A stretch of 64,000 nt of DNA from Nephrocerus scutellatus (Eukaryota > Arthropoda > Insecta > Diptera > Pipunculidae): the NCBI GenBank assembly GCA_947095585.1, contig OX352762.1:96384249-96448248 (forward strand), written 5' to 3'. A model generated the notes under the pieces. The model saw only the letters and a list, made by a program, of their open reading frames with translations, was not told where the DNA came from and did no database searches. Below, one piece after another: positions 11,710-23,574 of the stretch; within the stretch, counting starts at the first letter, position 1; each line of letters starts with the position of its first letter. Position numbers and translations under genes: made by a program.

Positions 11710-14700
11710 TTACATTGTTATGAAGCAGTAATTAAAAATGTATGTATTTACAGAACTAAGCAGTGCAACAACTACAACAAAAAAATGAATATATATAATC
11801 AGCCAAATATAACTTACCCGATGGGTTTGCTGAGTCACTTTTTATACTATCACTAGATGGTTCATTTAAAGCACTTAATTCTAATGTTTGATTTTGTCCT
11901 AGTAGCTGTGATTGTAGCTGATGTTGTTGATTGGAAAACGTGCCCTTCAGTGTGTCTTCGAGAAGTGAACAAATTTTCTCCTGATCATCCTGTAAAATAT
12001 ATATTGATTTGGTTTTTTTAGAAGAAATTATATGTTATAGAAATTATTTTACATAAAGTAGTAAAGCTTACTTACAACATGCACAAATCCCAGTCGCACC
12101 AATTCACTGGTTAAAACACTAGCTGAATCGTCTTCTGTCACCTGACACGTTAGTTGTCGATTCATTTTATCATCCATCCGGAGTAGTATCGTCATCTTAA
12201 CAAATTAAAGAGGAGAAAAGAAAGATGCCGCTAAGCAGTTTAAGAAGGCAACGTAATTATAACTTACTGCAATGTCTGTACTATCCTCTTTTGCCTTCAC
12301 ACTACACATCATATTTACAATTCTTCTAGACTCGACATCTACTGGTTCCGGTGTGGCTGATTTTACTGAATCAGCTGTTTCGGGGGAAACAGCTCGCGAC
12401 CGAAAGTGTGGAGGCTTTTTGCCAGAAAATGCTGTGAGAGGATACACGCCAAATCTGTCAAAGTCATAAGGCAAGTAAATCTCTTGTTACAAGTGAGAAA
12501 TACAAGATTATTCTTTTCATACTTGACATCCTCGACAAACTTCTCCAACTTATCTGCCGATGGCACATCCGCTAATCGATAACAAACTTCATTGCCCGAT
12601 GCCGTTGCGATTCTCGCCATTGTAACTTCAGGCTGGTTACATCGCTGCATCATTTCGTCAATTATCGTTTCGGAAAATAGTGCTAATGTTTATAAAAATT
12701 AAAAATTAAATTAAATTAAAAATATTTTCATAGACAAATACTTCTAGCTGAGATCTTACTTCGATTTTTTGGTGAAAACACTAAACAATGCGCCGAAAGT
12801 AGTTTTAAAGAATGCACCTCAAAGAGTAACGGATGAAACAATAGCTCATGGGCGCTTGGACGTTCGTCTGGATTTCTTTTCAGGCACTTAAATATTAAGT
12901 CCCGCTGGAGTTCATAATCCAGACTATTAATGGTACGCAGAATTGTTTCCTCGTTAATTGAACTTGAATCGCTAGTACCTTGAATTTCAAGGGCCGCCAT
13001 TTCTAATGCACACATTCCGAATGCGTAAATATCTATTGCAGGCTTTAGCATTAGCTCAGTGGGTGATTTTTTTGACGATGATGCTTCACCAGCAGAAAAC
13101 ACAGAAGAAATATTTTTTTTAACGTAAACATTTCTTTAGAAAGTGTCATTAAGCAGCGCTTCACATCGGTCGCAAGCTCAAAATAAATACTTACCACGGC
13201 GACCGAATTCAGGAGCTTTCAAGTGCACGGTCTCAGCATTATCCTTGCCAATCATTCCGTGGTAACGAATTGCATCGGGAACTACACTACCGATTTTAAC
13301 TAAACCATTATGTTGAATAAATATTGTATCACAGGTTAAATTGCCATGTATAACTGGCGGCGTACAGGAATGCAAGTAACTAAAAAGTAAAAAAAAAATA
13401 AATAAATTAGTTTACAAAGGGTTAATTAAGGGTTATATTGTTTGCAAATGTTATTTATGTATTGAACAACTTAAGTCACTTAAAAATATATTATATAATA
13501 TTAAATCAACGGGCGGAAGGCCAATTCCAAAAGGAATTGCAGAGCCAGAAATTGTAATAATAAAAAAATTGATTTTTTTTAACATAAATAATATTTCGTT
13601 TATCATTTAGAAGAAAATACTTGTCTCAATTCCCGAAAGAGACATGTTTTGCGCAATCCCCGACATTATGGCCAGGGAGTACTGTTTCGGCAGGATATTT
13701 GAGTTCCGGCACGGCACTGGACGCTAGAGGTCTGGTCTGGTTCACAGATGAATCGAAGATGGAATCCGAAGTTGTCTTTAGAACCGAACCCAAAATCTCG
13801 GTGTTAATGGGAAAGAGTCCCACGGTTTTCCAGGCTGAACTCCATGCCATCGAGATCTCCGCTATTATAAAACTTAGTAAAGGCATTAGGTGCGCTAGAA
13901 TATTAATGTTTTCAGATAGCCCGGCAGCACTTAAAGTGCTGACGTCAAACTTAATGGATACTTTATCAGTTAACAGCTGCTACGAAGCACTGCAATCTCT
14001 TGCCAGAAAAACAGGGTGAAACTCGGTTGGGTCCAGGCTCATCAAGGAATTGGAATCTGCACTAAATAGCTAGGGCTGGCTCAGAATATACGTTCATAGG
14101 ACCTGAAGCCTACTGTGGGGTTTACTGGGCTGCATCCACAGCGCTGATTAGTAGATGGGAGCAAAAACTTTGTTTGGTCCATTGGGAAAATGTCTCAGGG
14201 CTGAGACAATCCAAACGATTAATCAGGCCGTACTACTATAAAGAAATCCTTAATCTAGGTAAGGATATAATAAAAAAGCTAGTGAGTTTTCTCACGGATC
14301 ACTGTGGCTTGCGGTATCAACAATATTAAATTAGGCTCAGAAATCGAATATAGGTTCTGCTCGGAAGATGACGAATCATCCAAGCACATTCTCTGTAAAT
14401 GCCCAGCATTACTTTGGTTAAGGAGGCGAATTTCCAAAAGGAAATATGTTCTTCAGAGTTAAGAAACACAACTTACGTTTAAGGTATAAAAAAAATATTT
14501 ACTATCGATGCCATTAATTATAGAATTCAACATCATTCATATGTCCTCCACAGAAACGCCTGCACAAGTCAATGCGTTGAACCCAATTTTTTATAACTTT
14601 TTCGATTTTTTTATAAGCGGTGTTCAAAACAAATATACAGATGCATCCCGCCCATCCTCCAACCCAACTGAAATAAACGTGCTTCATCTCGAACTCACGG

Positions 14701-17700
14701 GCTTACCATTAGACCTATCTTCGGACTTACTAACCAATTCAGAGGTTACTTCTTTAGCCGTACAATAATTATGTGGAATGAATTGCCCGACTGTATAATC
14801 TACAGTCATTCAAGACACATGTGCATAGAAATCTCCTCTCCTTAATTTCCGAACGCCCACGCTGTTATCATTAGGGTGCGAACCCATTAAAAAAATTACT
14901 CCAATTTCTCGTTAGATGTTAGTCCTGGGGTCTTCTAAAGTCTCCATCTTATGAAGAAAAACGATGGACTTGACATAGCGCCAACAAAAAAGTTTAGAGG
15001 CGTTAAATCACATGAACGTGGTTCCCAATTTATTGGTCCATTTCTACAGAGAACATAGTCCCCTCCATTATTTGGCTAGCTGTGTGGCATGTGGCGCATG
15101 TCTAGTGAACTAACTAACTAACAAGATGGAGCTCCAAGTCAACATTTCCCAATCCATCCCGAAACTAGTCATTCAACAAAGTCCGGTATGAGATAAAAAC
15201 CCCTCCAACATGAAGCCTGCACAAACAATACATTTTTGTGGGTGGAAAGGAAAGGAATTTTGTTAATGGCTTCGGGTTGCTCACTTGTCATGAGGCAATT
15301 TTGTTTATTAACGAAGCCGGAAATGGACTTCATCGCTGAGAATTATTAGCGCACGTTGTTGTCGCTAACGAACGTGGATTTCGATAAAAAAAAGTAGATA
15401 ACTTGCATCCGTTGTTAAAGCATTTGATTTTTATTGGTTAACTGAAACGTATAGACGAGCTGACAAACTGCAGCTGATTTCATGCATATCCGAGAAACAA
15501 GAGAATTTGGTCATGTCAATAAAAAAAACCCTTTAAGCTCTCACAATGGAAAGACTTTTCCTTAAGACTTAGGTTAAGATGGGTGTCAGTGAAACCGACA
15601 CAATTAGACCAGTAATGGTCCATTTTGATACCACACGGAGTTAATTTAGAGAATTTAAAAAAACAACCCATAAAAATACAATTTTTCATGTAAATTCTCT
15701 AATAGGAGATGGGTATGTGTTAAAATTTGAAGAAAATCGAGCTAATTTTTAAAAAATTTATATGGGCACCCCTCGGACCTCAGGGCCTCACTCCAAAAAC
15801 TTTACAAAAAAATTTTTCCATCGGAGATACACCCGTATATAAAATTTGAAAAAAATCTGGTTGTTTTTTAAAAAATTTGTTGGGGCCCCATGACCCTCCA
15901 AACCCTGTCTCCAAAATTTTTGCAAAAAGTGTTGCCCATCGGAGATACACACGTATATAAAATGTAAAAAAAATCGGTTTAATTTTTTAAAAAAAAAATT
16001 TGGGGCCCAATGACCCTGGTGCCCGGGGTCTCCAAATTTTTTACAAAAAGTGTTTTTCATCGGAGATACATACGTATATTAAATTTAAAGAAAATCGGGT
16101 TAATTTTTTTTTTAATTTTGGGGCCCCACGACCCCGGGACTCAGGGTCTCCAAGTTTTTTACAAAAAGTTTTGTCTATCGGAGGGACACATGTGTATTAA
16201 ATTTGAAGAAAATCGGGTTATTTTTTAAAAAAATGGGGCCTCACGAACCCGGGACCGGGGTCTCCAAATTTTTTACAAAAAGTGTTTCCTATCGGAGATA
16301 CACATGTGTATTAAATTTGACGAAAAACGGGTTAATTTTTTTAAAAAAAAGTTATGGGGCCCCACGAACCCGGGCCCGGGGTCTCCAAATTTTTTACAAA
16401 AAGTGTTGTCTATCGGAGATGCACATGTGTATTAAATTTGAAGAAAATTTGGATAATTTTTTTAAAAAAAGTTATGGGGCCCCACGAACCTGGGCCCAAA
16501 ATTTTTACAAAAAGTGTTGTATATCAGAGATACACAAGTGTATAAAATTTGAAGAAAATCGAGTAAAATATTTGTAGGGGAGCCCACCGACCCCGTGGCC
16601 CGAGGGTCCTCAAATTTTAATAGAAAGTGTTGTCATCGGAGATATGCCTGTGTGCAAAATTTCAATAAAATAGGACTTTGGGAAGTGGGTCAAAAATTGA
16701 TCGCAAGATTCCATGACACACAAATCCACAAGCCCACAAACACACGGGCAGGTGAAGTTATTATAGAGAATTTAAAAATATATAAATTCTCCAAGCGGAG
16801 GTACACATTGAAAACATTTATGTCGGCGCCCCTCGGCCCTGAGGCGCAATGACTTCCAAATTTACAGTAAGTGTTGTCATACGAGCAAAGTTTCAATAAA
16901 ATGGGGCTTTAAGAAGTAGGTTAAAAATTGATTACCATAAAAAGATTTTAATTTCACAAAAAAAATCACTTTTTTCATTCTTTTCCTCCTAAAACTAACC
17001 CTATTAATAAAAACAAATCTCAAAATTACGCCATAGCGAGCGCTTAACAATTTTTTTAAAATAAGTCCCACAAGATTATGACTGGTAGAAGTCGACATCG
17101 AAGTCGAAGTCGAAGGTGACGGTCAATCAATCAAACAATCAATTAAACAAAAAAACTCACGCACGCTGAAAGAAAATACCTTGCCCTGATTATTAGCTTC
17201 GCCTTTCGGGATAACAACAAAATACACGGGCATCATGTTCTTTGGCAAACGAGACAAAAGTTTCTTGCAGCTCGTGAATTTTATGGTTTTATTAATAATT
17301 GTCCTGCAGAAACAACAATTTCTTGTGGGTAATGAAAAATGTAAAATATAACGTTGTATTTATATTAATGCAGACAACATTGCCACACGCCAATAAAACA
17401 ATCAGTTTACAAGGAGTAGTTGGGAATATCGAATAATTACAAGAAATGAACATATCAATTTCATACGATGTAACACATTTCTAATTTTTTTTATAACGTA
17501 ATGTGAAGACACACCACAAATAATAAATAATGCTTTGCAAGACAACATTGAATGAAGGTAATAACAGCTTGATTTTTCTGAGTGATTGAATCATTGTAAA
17601 TTGGGGAGAAATAATCCATGTTATGAAACGAAGCCGTGATTTAAATGAAGTTATATTCCAGTTTTATGGTATCAAATATACTTTACGTAGAATAAACAAA

Positions 17701-18524
17701 TTCATTGAAAATATTTTTGATGCTTTGCTTTCTTTATGTAAAGTCCAAACGTTCTTAATGGGAAACCCCATTTTAATTGGTAATAATACCAACTTGTTCA
17801 AGAATTTGTAGCACTAATAAAAACAAAAAATAATGAATCATGAATATAAAGTAACACATTGTTAAAGTTGAAAAGCAATAAACAATAAATAAAAGGTTTT
17901 AAAATATTTTAGACTCTTCAACTATGCACTATGCAAGTCCCGGAAACGTACCTTAGTGCTGATAGAATTTGTGTACACCATCTCCTCCATGCTTCAAGAG
18001 GCAGTCGTTTAGCATTTCGTTTAGTTCGTTTGAGGAACTGTTTTAATGAGCCAGATGACATATATTCTGTTATAAATATGACCTAGAAAAATTAGTGTAA
18101 AGTTGTTAGATAATAATGATCAACAGATATCTAATATCATGATAAATATTACTCTAGGTTTGTCACTTTGACTATCAGTCCAATAACGATGAAATTTCAC
18201 AATATTCGGATGGTCTAGCTGCAGTAGATTCTCGAATACTTGTCGCATATTTTCCTCTTGAGATTTTAAATCGTTTCGATCGATATATTGTACTTCATTC
18301 CAGACAACCTCTACGCCTTCTTCAGTGTCCATGGCCAAGTGGACGCAATTGATGCCCGGCACGTCGCGCTGATCGACTTCCTCGCGACGTTTGAGCCATC
18401 GGCCGCAGGGACTCTCTTCGAGTATTTCACTTTCATCTTCTGAATCGTCGCCACTTTCACGAGGTGATGTATCGAAATTGGTCGTATCAGCTACTGTGGT
18501 GCCGCTGGGTCGACTATTTAGCAT
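11710..18524 (-). CDS. Madm: Nuclear receptor-binding protein / Madm pseudokinase (nine coding exons)
   Basis: NRBP-family pseudokinase and adaptor; in Drosophila it binds Mlf and acts in growth control and protein trafficking (family knowledge). Coding exons on the minus strand: 18524-18153, 18082-17952, 13379-13195, 13083-12760, 12682-12523, 12454-12268, 12195-12076, 11989-11818, 11771-11710. Every junction has GT..AG and the phases join into 570 codons plus stop. An acidic N-terminus (DDSEDESEILEESPCGRW) leads into the kinase-like domain. The catalytic elements are degenerate: VVWNEV (73-78) in place of the lysine strand, HGNLTCD (179-185) for HRD, and IGS (197-199) for DFG. An APE-like APEF is present (223-226). 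After the domain come the NRBP-type segments KFGVYPLTAF and KMNRQLTCQV. The start is the first in-frame ATG after an upstream stop. Exons 1-8 are well supported. Exon 9 (20 codons) rests only on splice site, phase and a downstream poly(A) signal. Confidence 0.9.
13600..14440 (+). mobile_element. LOA/I-type LINE RNase H fragment in Madm intron 2
   Basis: Same family as the 8.3-10.6 kb fossil. It carries ALDARGLVWFTDESK, SPTVFQAELHAIEISAI and FSDSPAALKVL, then degenerate downstream blocks ('QSKRLIRP', 'GSLTDHCGLRYQ'-like) to about 14440. Only the RNase H end of the element is present, and stops occur after 14019. It lies antisense to Madm. Confidence 0.75.
14645..14900 (+). mobile_element. jockey-like LINE 3' end fragment
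   Basis: 'MWNELPDC..YSHSRHMC' at 14771-14820 and 'cgaacgcccacgctgttatcattagggtgcg' match, in the opposite orientation, the 3' ends of the jockey-like fossils at 23.6 and 25.6 kb. It lies in Madm intron 2. Confidence 0.65.
15646..16935 (+). repeat. satellite family 1 array, hairpin-bounded (Madm intron 2)
   Basis: Eight or more units of about 110-125 bp run head to tail. Each contains 'aaatttgaagaaaatcgggt', 'ggggccccacgaccc', 'tctccaaattttttac', 'aaaaagtgtt' and 'cggagatacacatgtgtat'. The array starts with a perfect 10-bp inverted repeat (AGAGAATTTA 15648-15657 / TAAATTCTCT 15691-15700). Near its right side is another (GAGAATTTA 16766-16774 / TAAATTCTC 16783-16791), followed by one more partial unit to about 16935. 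Apparent open frames across the array are by-products of the repeat. Confidence 0.85.
16940..17930. other. Madm intron 2, unique-looking remainder
   Basis: Non-coding intron sequence with no recognisable element or reading frame. Confidence 0.5.
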
Positions 18525-20148
18525 TGCCGCCGGCGTCTTCTTAGGGGTGATATAGATCCCGTCGGGCGGACGGTGCTCGGTCGATCGATCGTACGCTCCG
18601 TCGGCTCACGGGCTTTCGATCGTTCGGTCGATCAATTGCTGCTAATTATGCCTTGTCCAATAGGTCCTTTAGAATTAATAAAAATATTTTTTTGTGATGT
18701 CGTCTCGCTAAGAAACGTCGTTGCCCAATTTTTCGTCGGTGAGAGTAGATTTTGTAGCAATTTTTTGTCTGTTTGTTGTAGTTGAAATTACAACTGAACG
18801 AGATACTACTGAATGACTTTTTTTTGGTGTTTGTTCAAGCTGCTGGCTTACAACTAAAAAAAGAAAGAAAAACTTTGGTTAAAATTGCGCATAAGCAAAG
18901 CAAGAAGTATCTCAAGATAGATAAGTCTGATGGCAATACTCAATGTAAACCTATTGCGAAGTTTAAGCAGGGGCGTGTGAGACTAGTATTTCGCATAACC
19001 GTTGTCACTTCAAACCTACTTAGGACTGCAAAGTGACTTATAACTGCAGCATAATCACCTATAACTTAGGTTAAACTTTTCATTACTTCTACAAATCGTG
19101 TACCCATTGGACAACACAAAAAACACGACATAAAAATGTATGTGTATAAATGAGCGAATAATAAATAATTAGAGGCCCGTTAATGGTCGAAATTCGAACG
19201 TAATTCATTAAATTTTTAAGTTTGAACGTTATTGAAGTTCTTTTGTCAAAGAGTATACAAGGTATATCCGTTAAGGTGGCAAATACTTAAAGAGGTGATT
19301 CCATGATTAATTTCGTGAAAAATCGTATGACAGGGGGTCTATCTTCACCCCCTGCGGTGTACGTAGCGTTAACGCGAAAAAACGTACTTTACATCACTTC
19401 ACACCCTGTAATTCTTGAACGCTTCTAGCTACCTGATCACTGTTGGTCTTTTTTGAGTGAAAATTAAATTTCTAATGTTATACATTTCTTTAAATTCTTC
19501 AAACCATTACCGATATTAACGTCGTCATTATTGCGATTATGAAAAATGCTCTCGGATAATTTGTTTTTCACAAATGCAGTATTAAAGCCCATTCAATTTT
19601 CTAAAAATCCACCTTATAATATTTACTCATGTATAAAGCGATTATGCACTGGATTGAAGTGGTAAGAGTGCATCCATTCGACTTGTAATTTTGCTGCACT
19701 GTTGCTGCAGGACGCTAAGATGGCAAGCAACTCTTCTTCAAGAGTTATAGGGTGTGACGTCAGGTAAGATCAAAACCTCAAAAGTATGTTTTCGTTCATT
19801 TTACAAACTTTCTATATTAACCCTGCTCCTGTTGACCGAATGCATAAATATTATTAGATGGATTTGTAGAAAATTGAATGGGCTTTAATACTGCATTCGT
19901 CACAAAATTATCCGAGATCATTTTGTGAAAAAATCGCGTTTGAAAATAAAATTTAAAAAATAATAGGTAAGGAGCCAGTCAGCCAGCCACGGGGACGCGA
20001 AGTTAATATAGAGAATTTAAAAATAGGCATATTTATTTATTTAGTGCAGGATTTCTTTAATTACACTGTTTTTTGTAAACATACTCGAGTTCTTAAATAA
20101 ATCTCCCCAACAATCTTTATTTTTAATTAAGAATTTTAAATGTTAATG
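18525..20148. other. region upstream of Madm
   Basis: 18540-18660 is GC-richer than its surroundings with repeated CGATCGATCG motifs and is the likely 5' UTR or promoter side of Madm, but no TATA or initiator could be assigned. The rest is non-coding. At 19975-20025 there is a solo right-end module of satellite family 1 ('gccagccacggggacgcgaa', then 'ttaatatagagaatttaaaa'). Confidence 0.45.
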
Positions 20149-20152
20149 ATAT

Positions 20153-20921
20153 TGTTACGAAAAGTAGTTAGTAGCGCATAAATTATAATAGTTAGTATTA
20201 TAATCCTAAGATAAATCGCAATGTAAATACTGCACACCTAAGTTAAGCAAATGCTACGAAAAATAGTCGGTAGTGCAGAAGTTTCCAATCCCATATAAAT
20301 CGAAATGTACCAAAAAGTACTAAATTAGAACTAGGAAAATACTGCGTACTAAAAATAAGCCCTTTTGTGCTGTAAGACCTTAGATTATTTGAAATTTGAA
20401 ATGTAACCGCCTGCAAGTTTGAATCATTGTGTATTGGTCAAACAAGTAGTCAAACCGGTTTGTGCGGTTTGCCTGTTTTTTTTGTAAGAGAATATGATTG
20501 AACATGTAGTCTATTTTTAAAAGATGACTCATTACATATAGGTATTGTTAGTTGTAAATAAGGTAATAAGGCTACAATTTTCTGGATATTTCTGGTCTGC
20601 AATATTAGAAGTTTCTGGAAGCTTTTGATTGAGTATAAATAGAGACGTTAGGCCGAAGTAAGATTATTAGTTGTTTGGAATTTAACCAGTGCAGTTTTTA
20701 AAGTTCTTGTAAAGTGATAAAGCTAAAACCTAACAAAATTATTGTAAAGAACTAGTATCATAAGTGTTCTTGTGTACATTTAAAGTAATCACCATTATAA
20801 ATTGTAAACTTGGGTTAATTTTATTGTTGTTCATTAAAATTGTTATTTGTAAATTAATTAACTTGTGTTGTGTTTTATTTGCAAAATCCTTTACGAACTC
20901 GAAAGCCTGAATTTCGTAACA
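20153..20921 (+). mobile_element. solo LTR of an LTR retrotransposon (Ty3/gypsy-like)
   Basis: A 769-bp segment begins TGTTACGAAA and ends TTTCGTAACA, a perfect 10-bp terminal inverted repeat of the TG..CA type. The 4-bp ATAT flanks both sides (20149-20152 and 20922-20925). A TATA box (TATAAATA) lies at 20634-20641, about two thirds into the LTR. No primer-binding site or internal coding follows at 20922, so it is a solo LTR left by recombination. A 4-bp ATAT target suggests the gypsy group; that is an inference. Confidence 0.85.
20634..20641 (+). promoter_or_regulatory. TATA box of the solo LTR
   Basis: TATAAATA in the context 'ttgagtataaatagagacg'. This position divides the LTR into U3 (left) and R-U5 (right). 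Confidence 0.6.
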
Positions 20922-20925
20922 ATAT

Positions 20926-21364
20926 CTTAATCGAGTTAAGGCGACATATAATTGTTCATGCGCGAAACTGGCTCAGGAAGATATACATGTTGATGATCAT
21001 TACAAAAAACAACATGGAATGGAATTTGGCGACGCTTCATTCTTTGAATGGCAAAGAACTTTCCTTGCCTCTAAATTAATTCTAGGAATGCAAATTTCTT
21101 CTCCCTGTGATAATTTCTGCTTATATACAGATTCGTTTAAGACTCCTTACTATTAATCGAAATCCATTCAACAAACCCTTTTTGGGTTAAGGTTTTGAAG
21201 AAGCATGATAGATGCATCAACTTTCAATTTCAGTATATGTAGCGGCATTCCCGAGTGGCATTGTGCGTGTAAAAATTTAACAGGAAAATCAAGCTTAAGT
21301 ACGCATAGGTGAGAACCCGTCAAAAATGACGGAATCTTTTTTCTACCACCTAACCATTTCACCA
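20926..21364. other. non-coding stretch, nothing recognised
   Basis: No gene or element ends seen between the solo LTR and the satellite family 2 array. Confidence 0.4.
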
Positions 21365-22400
21365 TTTTTCATCGCAGCACCAAACGAAAATATAGTGTGA
21401 TAAACAAAAATTTTCGTAAATATCTGGAATCTTAAACTTATCGGAGCACCAAACGAACCTATGGTGTGAAGTTTTCGTTAACATCTTGACTCCAGCGCCA
21501 CCCAACGGGTCGAAAAAAACTTAAACTTATCGGAGCACCAAACGAACATATGGTGTGAATATGAACTAAATCCAACCATAAACACCAATGTTGGTAAATA
21601 TCTTGACTCCAGCGCCACCTAACGGGTAAAAAAAAAAACCTAAACTTATCGAAGCACCAAACGAACATATGGTGTGAATATGATCCAAATCCAACCATAA
21701 ACACAAATTTTCGTAAAAATCAGGAATCTTAAACTTATCGGAGCACCAAACGAACCTATGGTGTGAATATGAACTAAATCCAAACATAAACTAAAGTTTT
21801 CGTTAACATCTTGACTCCAGCGCCACCTAACGGGTGTGAATATGAACCAAATCCAACCATAAACACAGATTTTCGTAAATATCTCGACTCCAGCGCCACC
21901 TAACGGGTCAAAAAACCTAAACTTACCGAAGAAGCAAACGAACATATGGTGCGAATATGAACCAAATCCAATCATAAATACAAATTTTCGTAAATATCAC
22001 CACTCCAGCGCCACCTAATAGGTCTAAAAAAAAAATTAAACTTATCGGAACACCAAACGAACATATGGTGTGAATATGAACCAAATCCAACCAAAAACAC
22101 AAATTTTCGTAAATATCTCGACCCCAGCGCCACCTAACAGGTCCAAAAATAAACTAAACTTATGGGACCATCAAACGAACATATGGTGTTAATATGAACC
22201 AAATCCAACAATAAACACAAATTTTCGTAAAAAATCTCGACTCCAGCGCCACCTAGCGGGTCCAAAAGAATTAAACTTATGGGACAATCAAACGAACATA
22301 TGGTGTGTGTATGGCTTCGAGACATCCAGTGGATGGCGGAATGAGGCGACATAAAAGCGTTATATCCATACAGACAAACAGACAACCGGAATTATGTTAT
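21365..22400 (-). repeat. satellite family 2 array
   Basis: About eight units of roughly 115-125 bp. Each has 'ccagcgccacctaacgggt', 'aacttatcggagcaccaaac', 'gaacatatggtgtgaatatg' and 'aaccaaatccaaccataaac'. The right edge, about 22300-22400, is a distinct end with 'acagacaaacagacaacc'. One diverged unit of the same family, opposite strand, is embedded in the element at 51.6 kb. Strand is given relative to that copy. Confidence 0.85.
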
Positions 22401-23426
22401 TAGGCGTCGATAATTAGCCAATTCCTTGAGCTTGTGTACATGATAAAAACAATCGTCATCAGTATTTCCTCAATTATAACTCAAAATATGCAAACTAATT
22501 CAATGTTACGGTATTCGGTTAATCCTTGGTGCAACCTATATTCATCTTTCAACTTCACTGCACCGGTAAGTTCAAAATTGTAAATACATAATTGATCGAA
22601 AGCAAAAGCATTTAATGCATAACACTACACTGTTCATTTTCGCACTAAAATATGCAGAGAACAAAATAAAACAAAATAAGCAAATCTGAGTAGAGTAATG
22701 ATTCATTGATTAAGAATTACAAATATAAATAACTAACCGGCGAAGTGCTCAGACTGAAACGTACTCAGGCTCAGTAAACAAGCAAATATATAAATCAATT
22801 CGTTCTGCAATCAAGTCGAGGCTACAGACCAAATACATTGAACTAGGAATGATAATTTATATCAATACCGTGTTGACATTAAGTTAATATATTATGTAGT
22901 TAGACGACAGTGGTTCGAGACGAAAACTAAAGGCAATCAATTTCTACAAAGAGCCGAGATCACAAGGTGAGACCAATATGCGTCTCTTAACAAAGAGAGA
23001 AAACATATCATTCAATTAAATCTAATAAATGACATATAAACATCATTCTCGGTAGATCGCTATAGAAAATAGTAAAATAATACCCTTGCTGAAATGGAAT
23101 CGTAGAACGCTTGAATGTTAAATAAATTCATGATTTACTAAAATATTCAAAAGTTAATCATTATCGTTGATACTTTTATTAAATCAAATACCTCTTCCTA
23201 AGAGATCAGTACATTGATAATTTCCTTTGTACGTTTACTCGACTTGTTTTAGTTTGAAAGATTGAATTAAAGATTTTTATATCTCTTTCTTGAATTTGCA
23301 TTTCATTAGCGAACCATTACTGGAGTTTTGTAGTACAGGTACACGGCGATCACAGAAAATAGCAAGGCAAACAAATTGAACGAGAATGTATGTATTTGAT
23401 TTTGATTACACGAATGTAAAGTTAAA
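22401..23426. other. non-coding stretch, nothing recognised
   Basis: AT-rich, without supported coding or repeats. Confidence 0.45.
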
Positions 23427-23566
23427 CGTCAGTCATCAGTAGAATAGGGGGAATAACACAGAATGCATCAGAACTGCAGGGGGCCATAACTATTTCTGAC
23501 TGGTGGAAGTGCGATCAAACCTCCACGTGTTGGCCGCCGGTAATTTTCCTCTAATACAGGAAAAGC
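23427..23566 (+). mobile_element. 5' UTR fragment of the RTE-like LINE
   Basis: Matches the 5' leader of the copies at 4411 and 29363: 'ggggaataacacagaatgc', 'tgactggtggaagtgcgatc', 'ctccacgtg', 'ggtaattttcct'. It breaks off at the point where the jockey-like fossil begins. Confidence 0.8.
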
Positions 23567-23574
23567 TTTTTTTA

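Noticed and set aside
15640..16700. CRISPR-like array because of regular repeats
   Set aside because: The sequence is eukaryotic, and the units are contiguous diverged tandem repeats without unique spacers or cas genes.
18782..19036. Lysine-rich 84-codon frame upstream of Madm as a small gene
   Set aside because: No recognisable motif, ordinary length for chance in this composition, and no promoter evidence.
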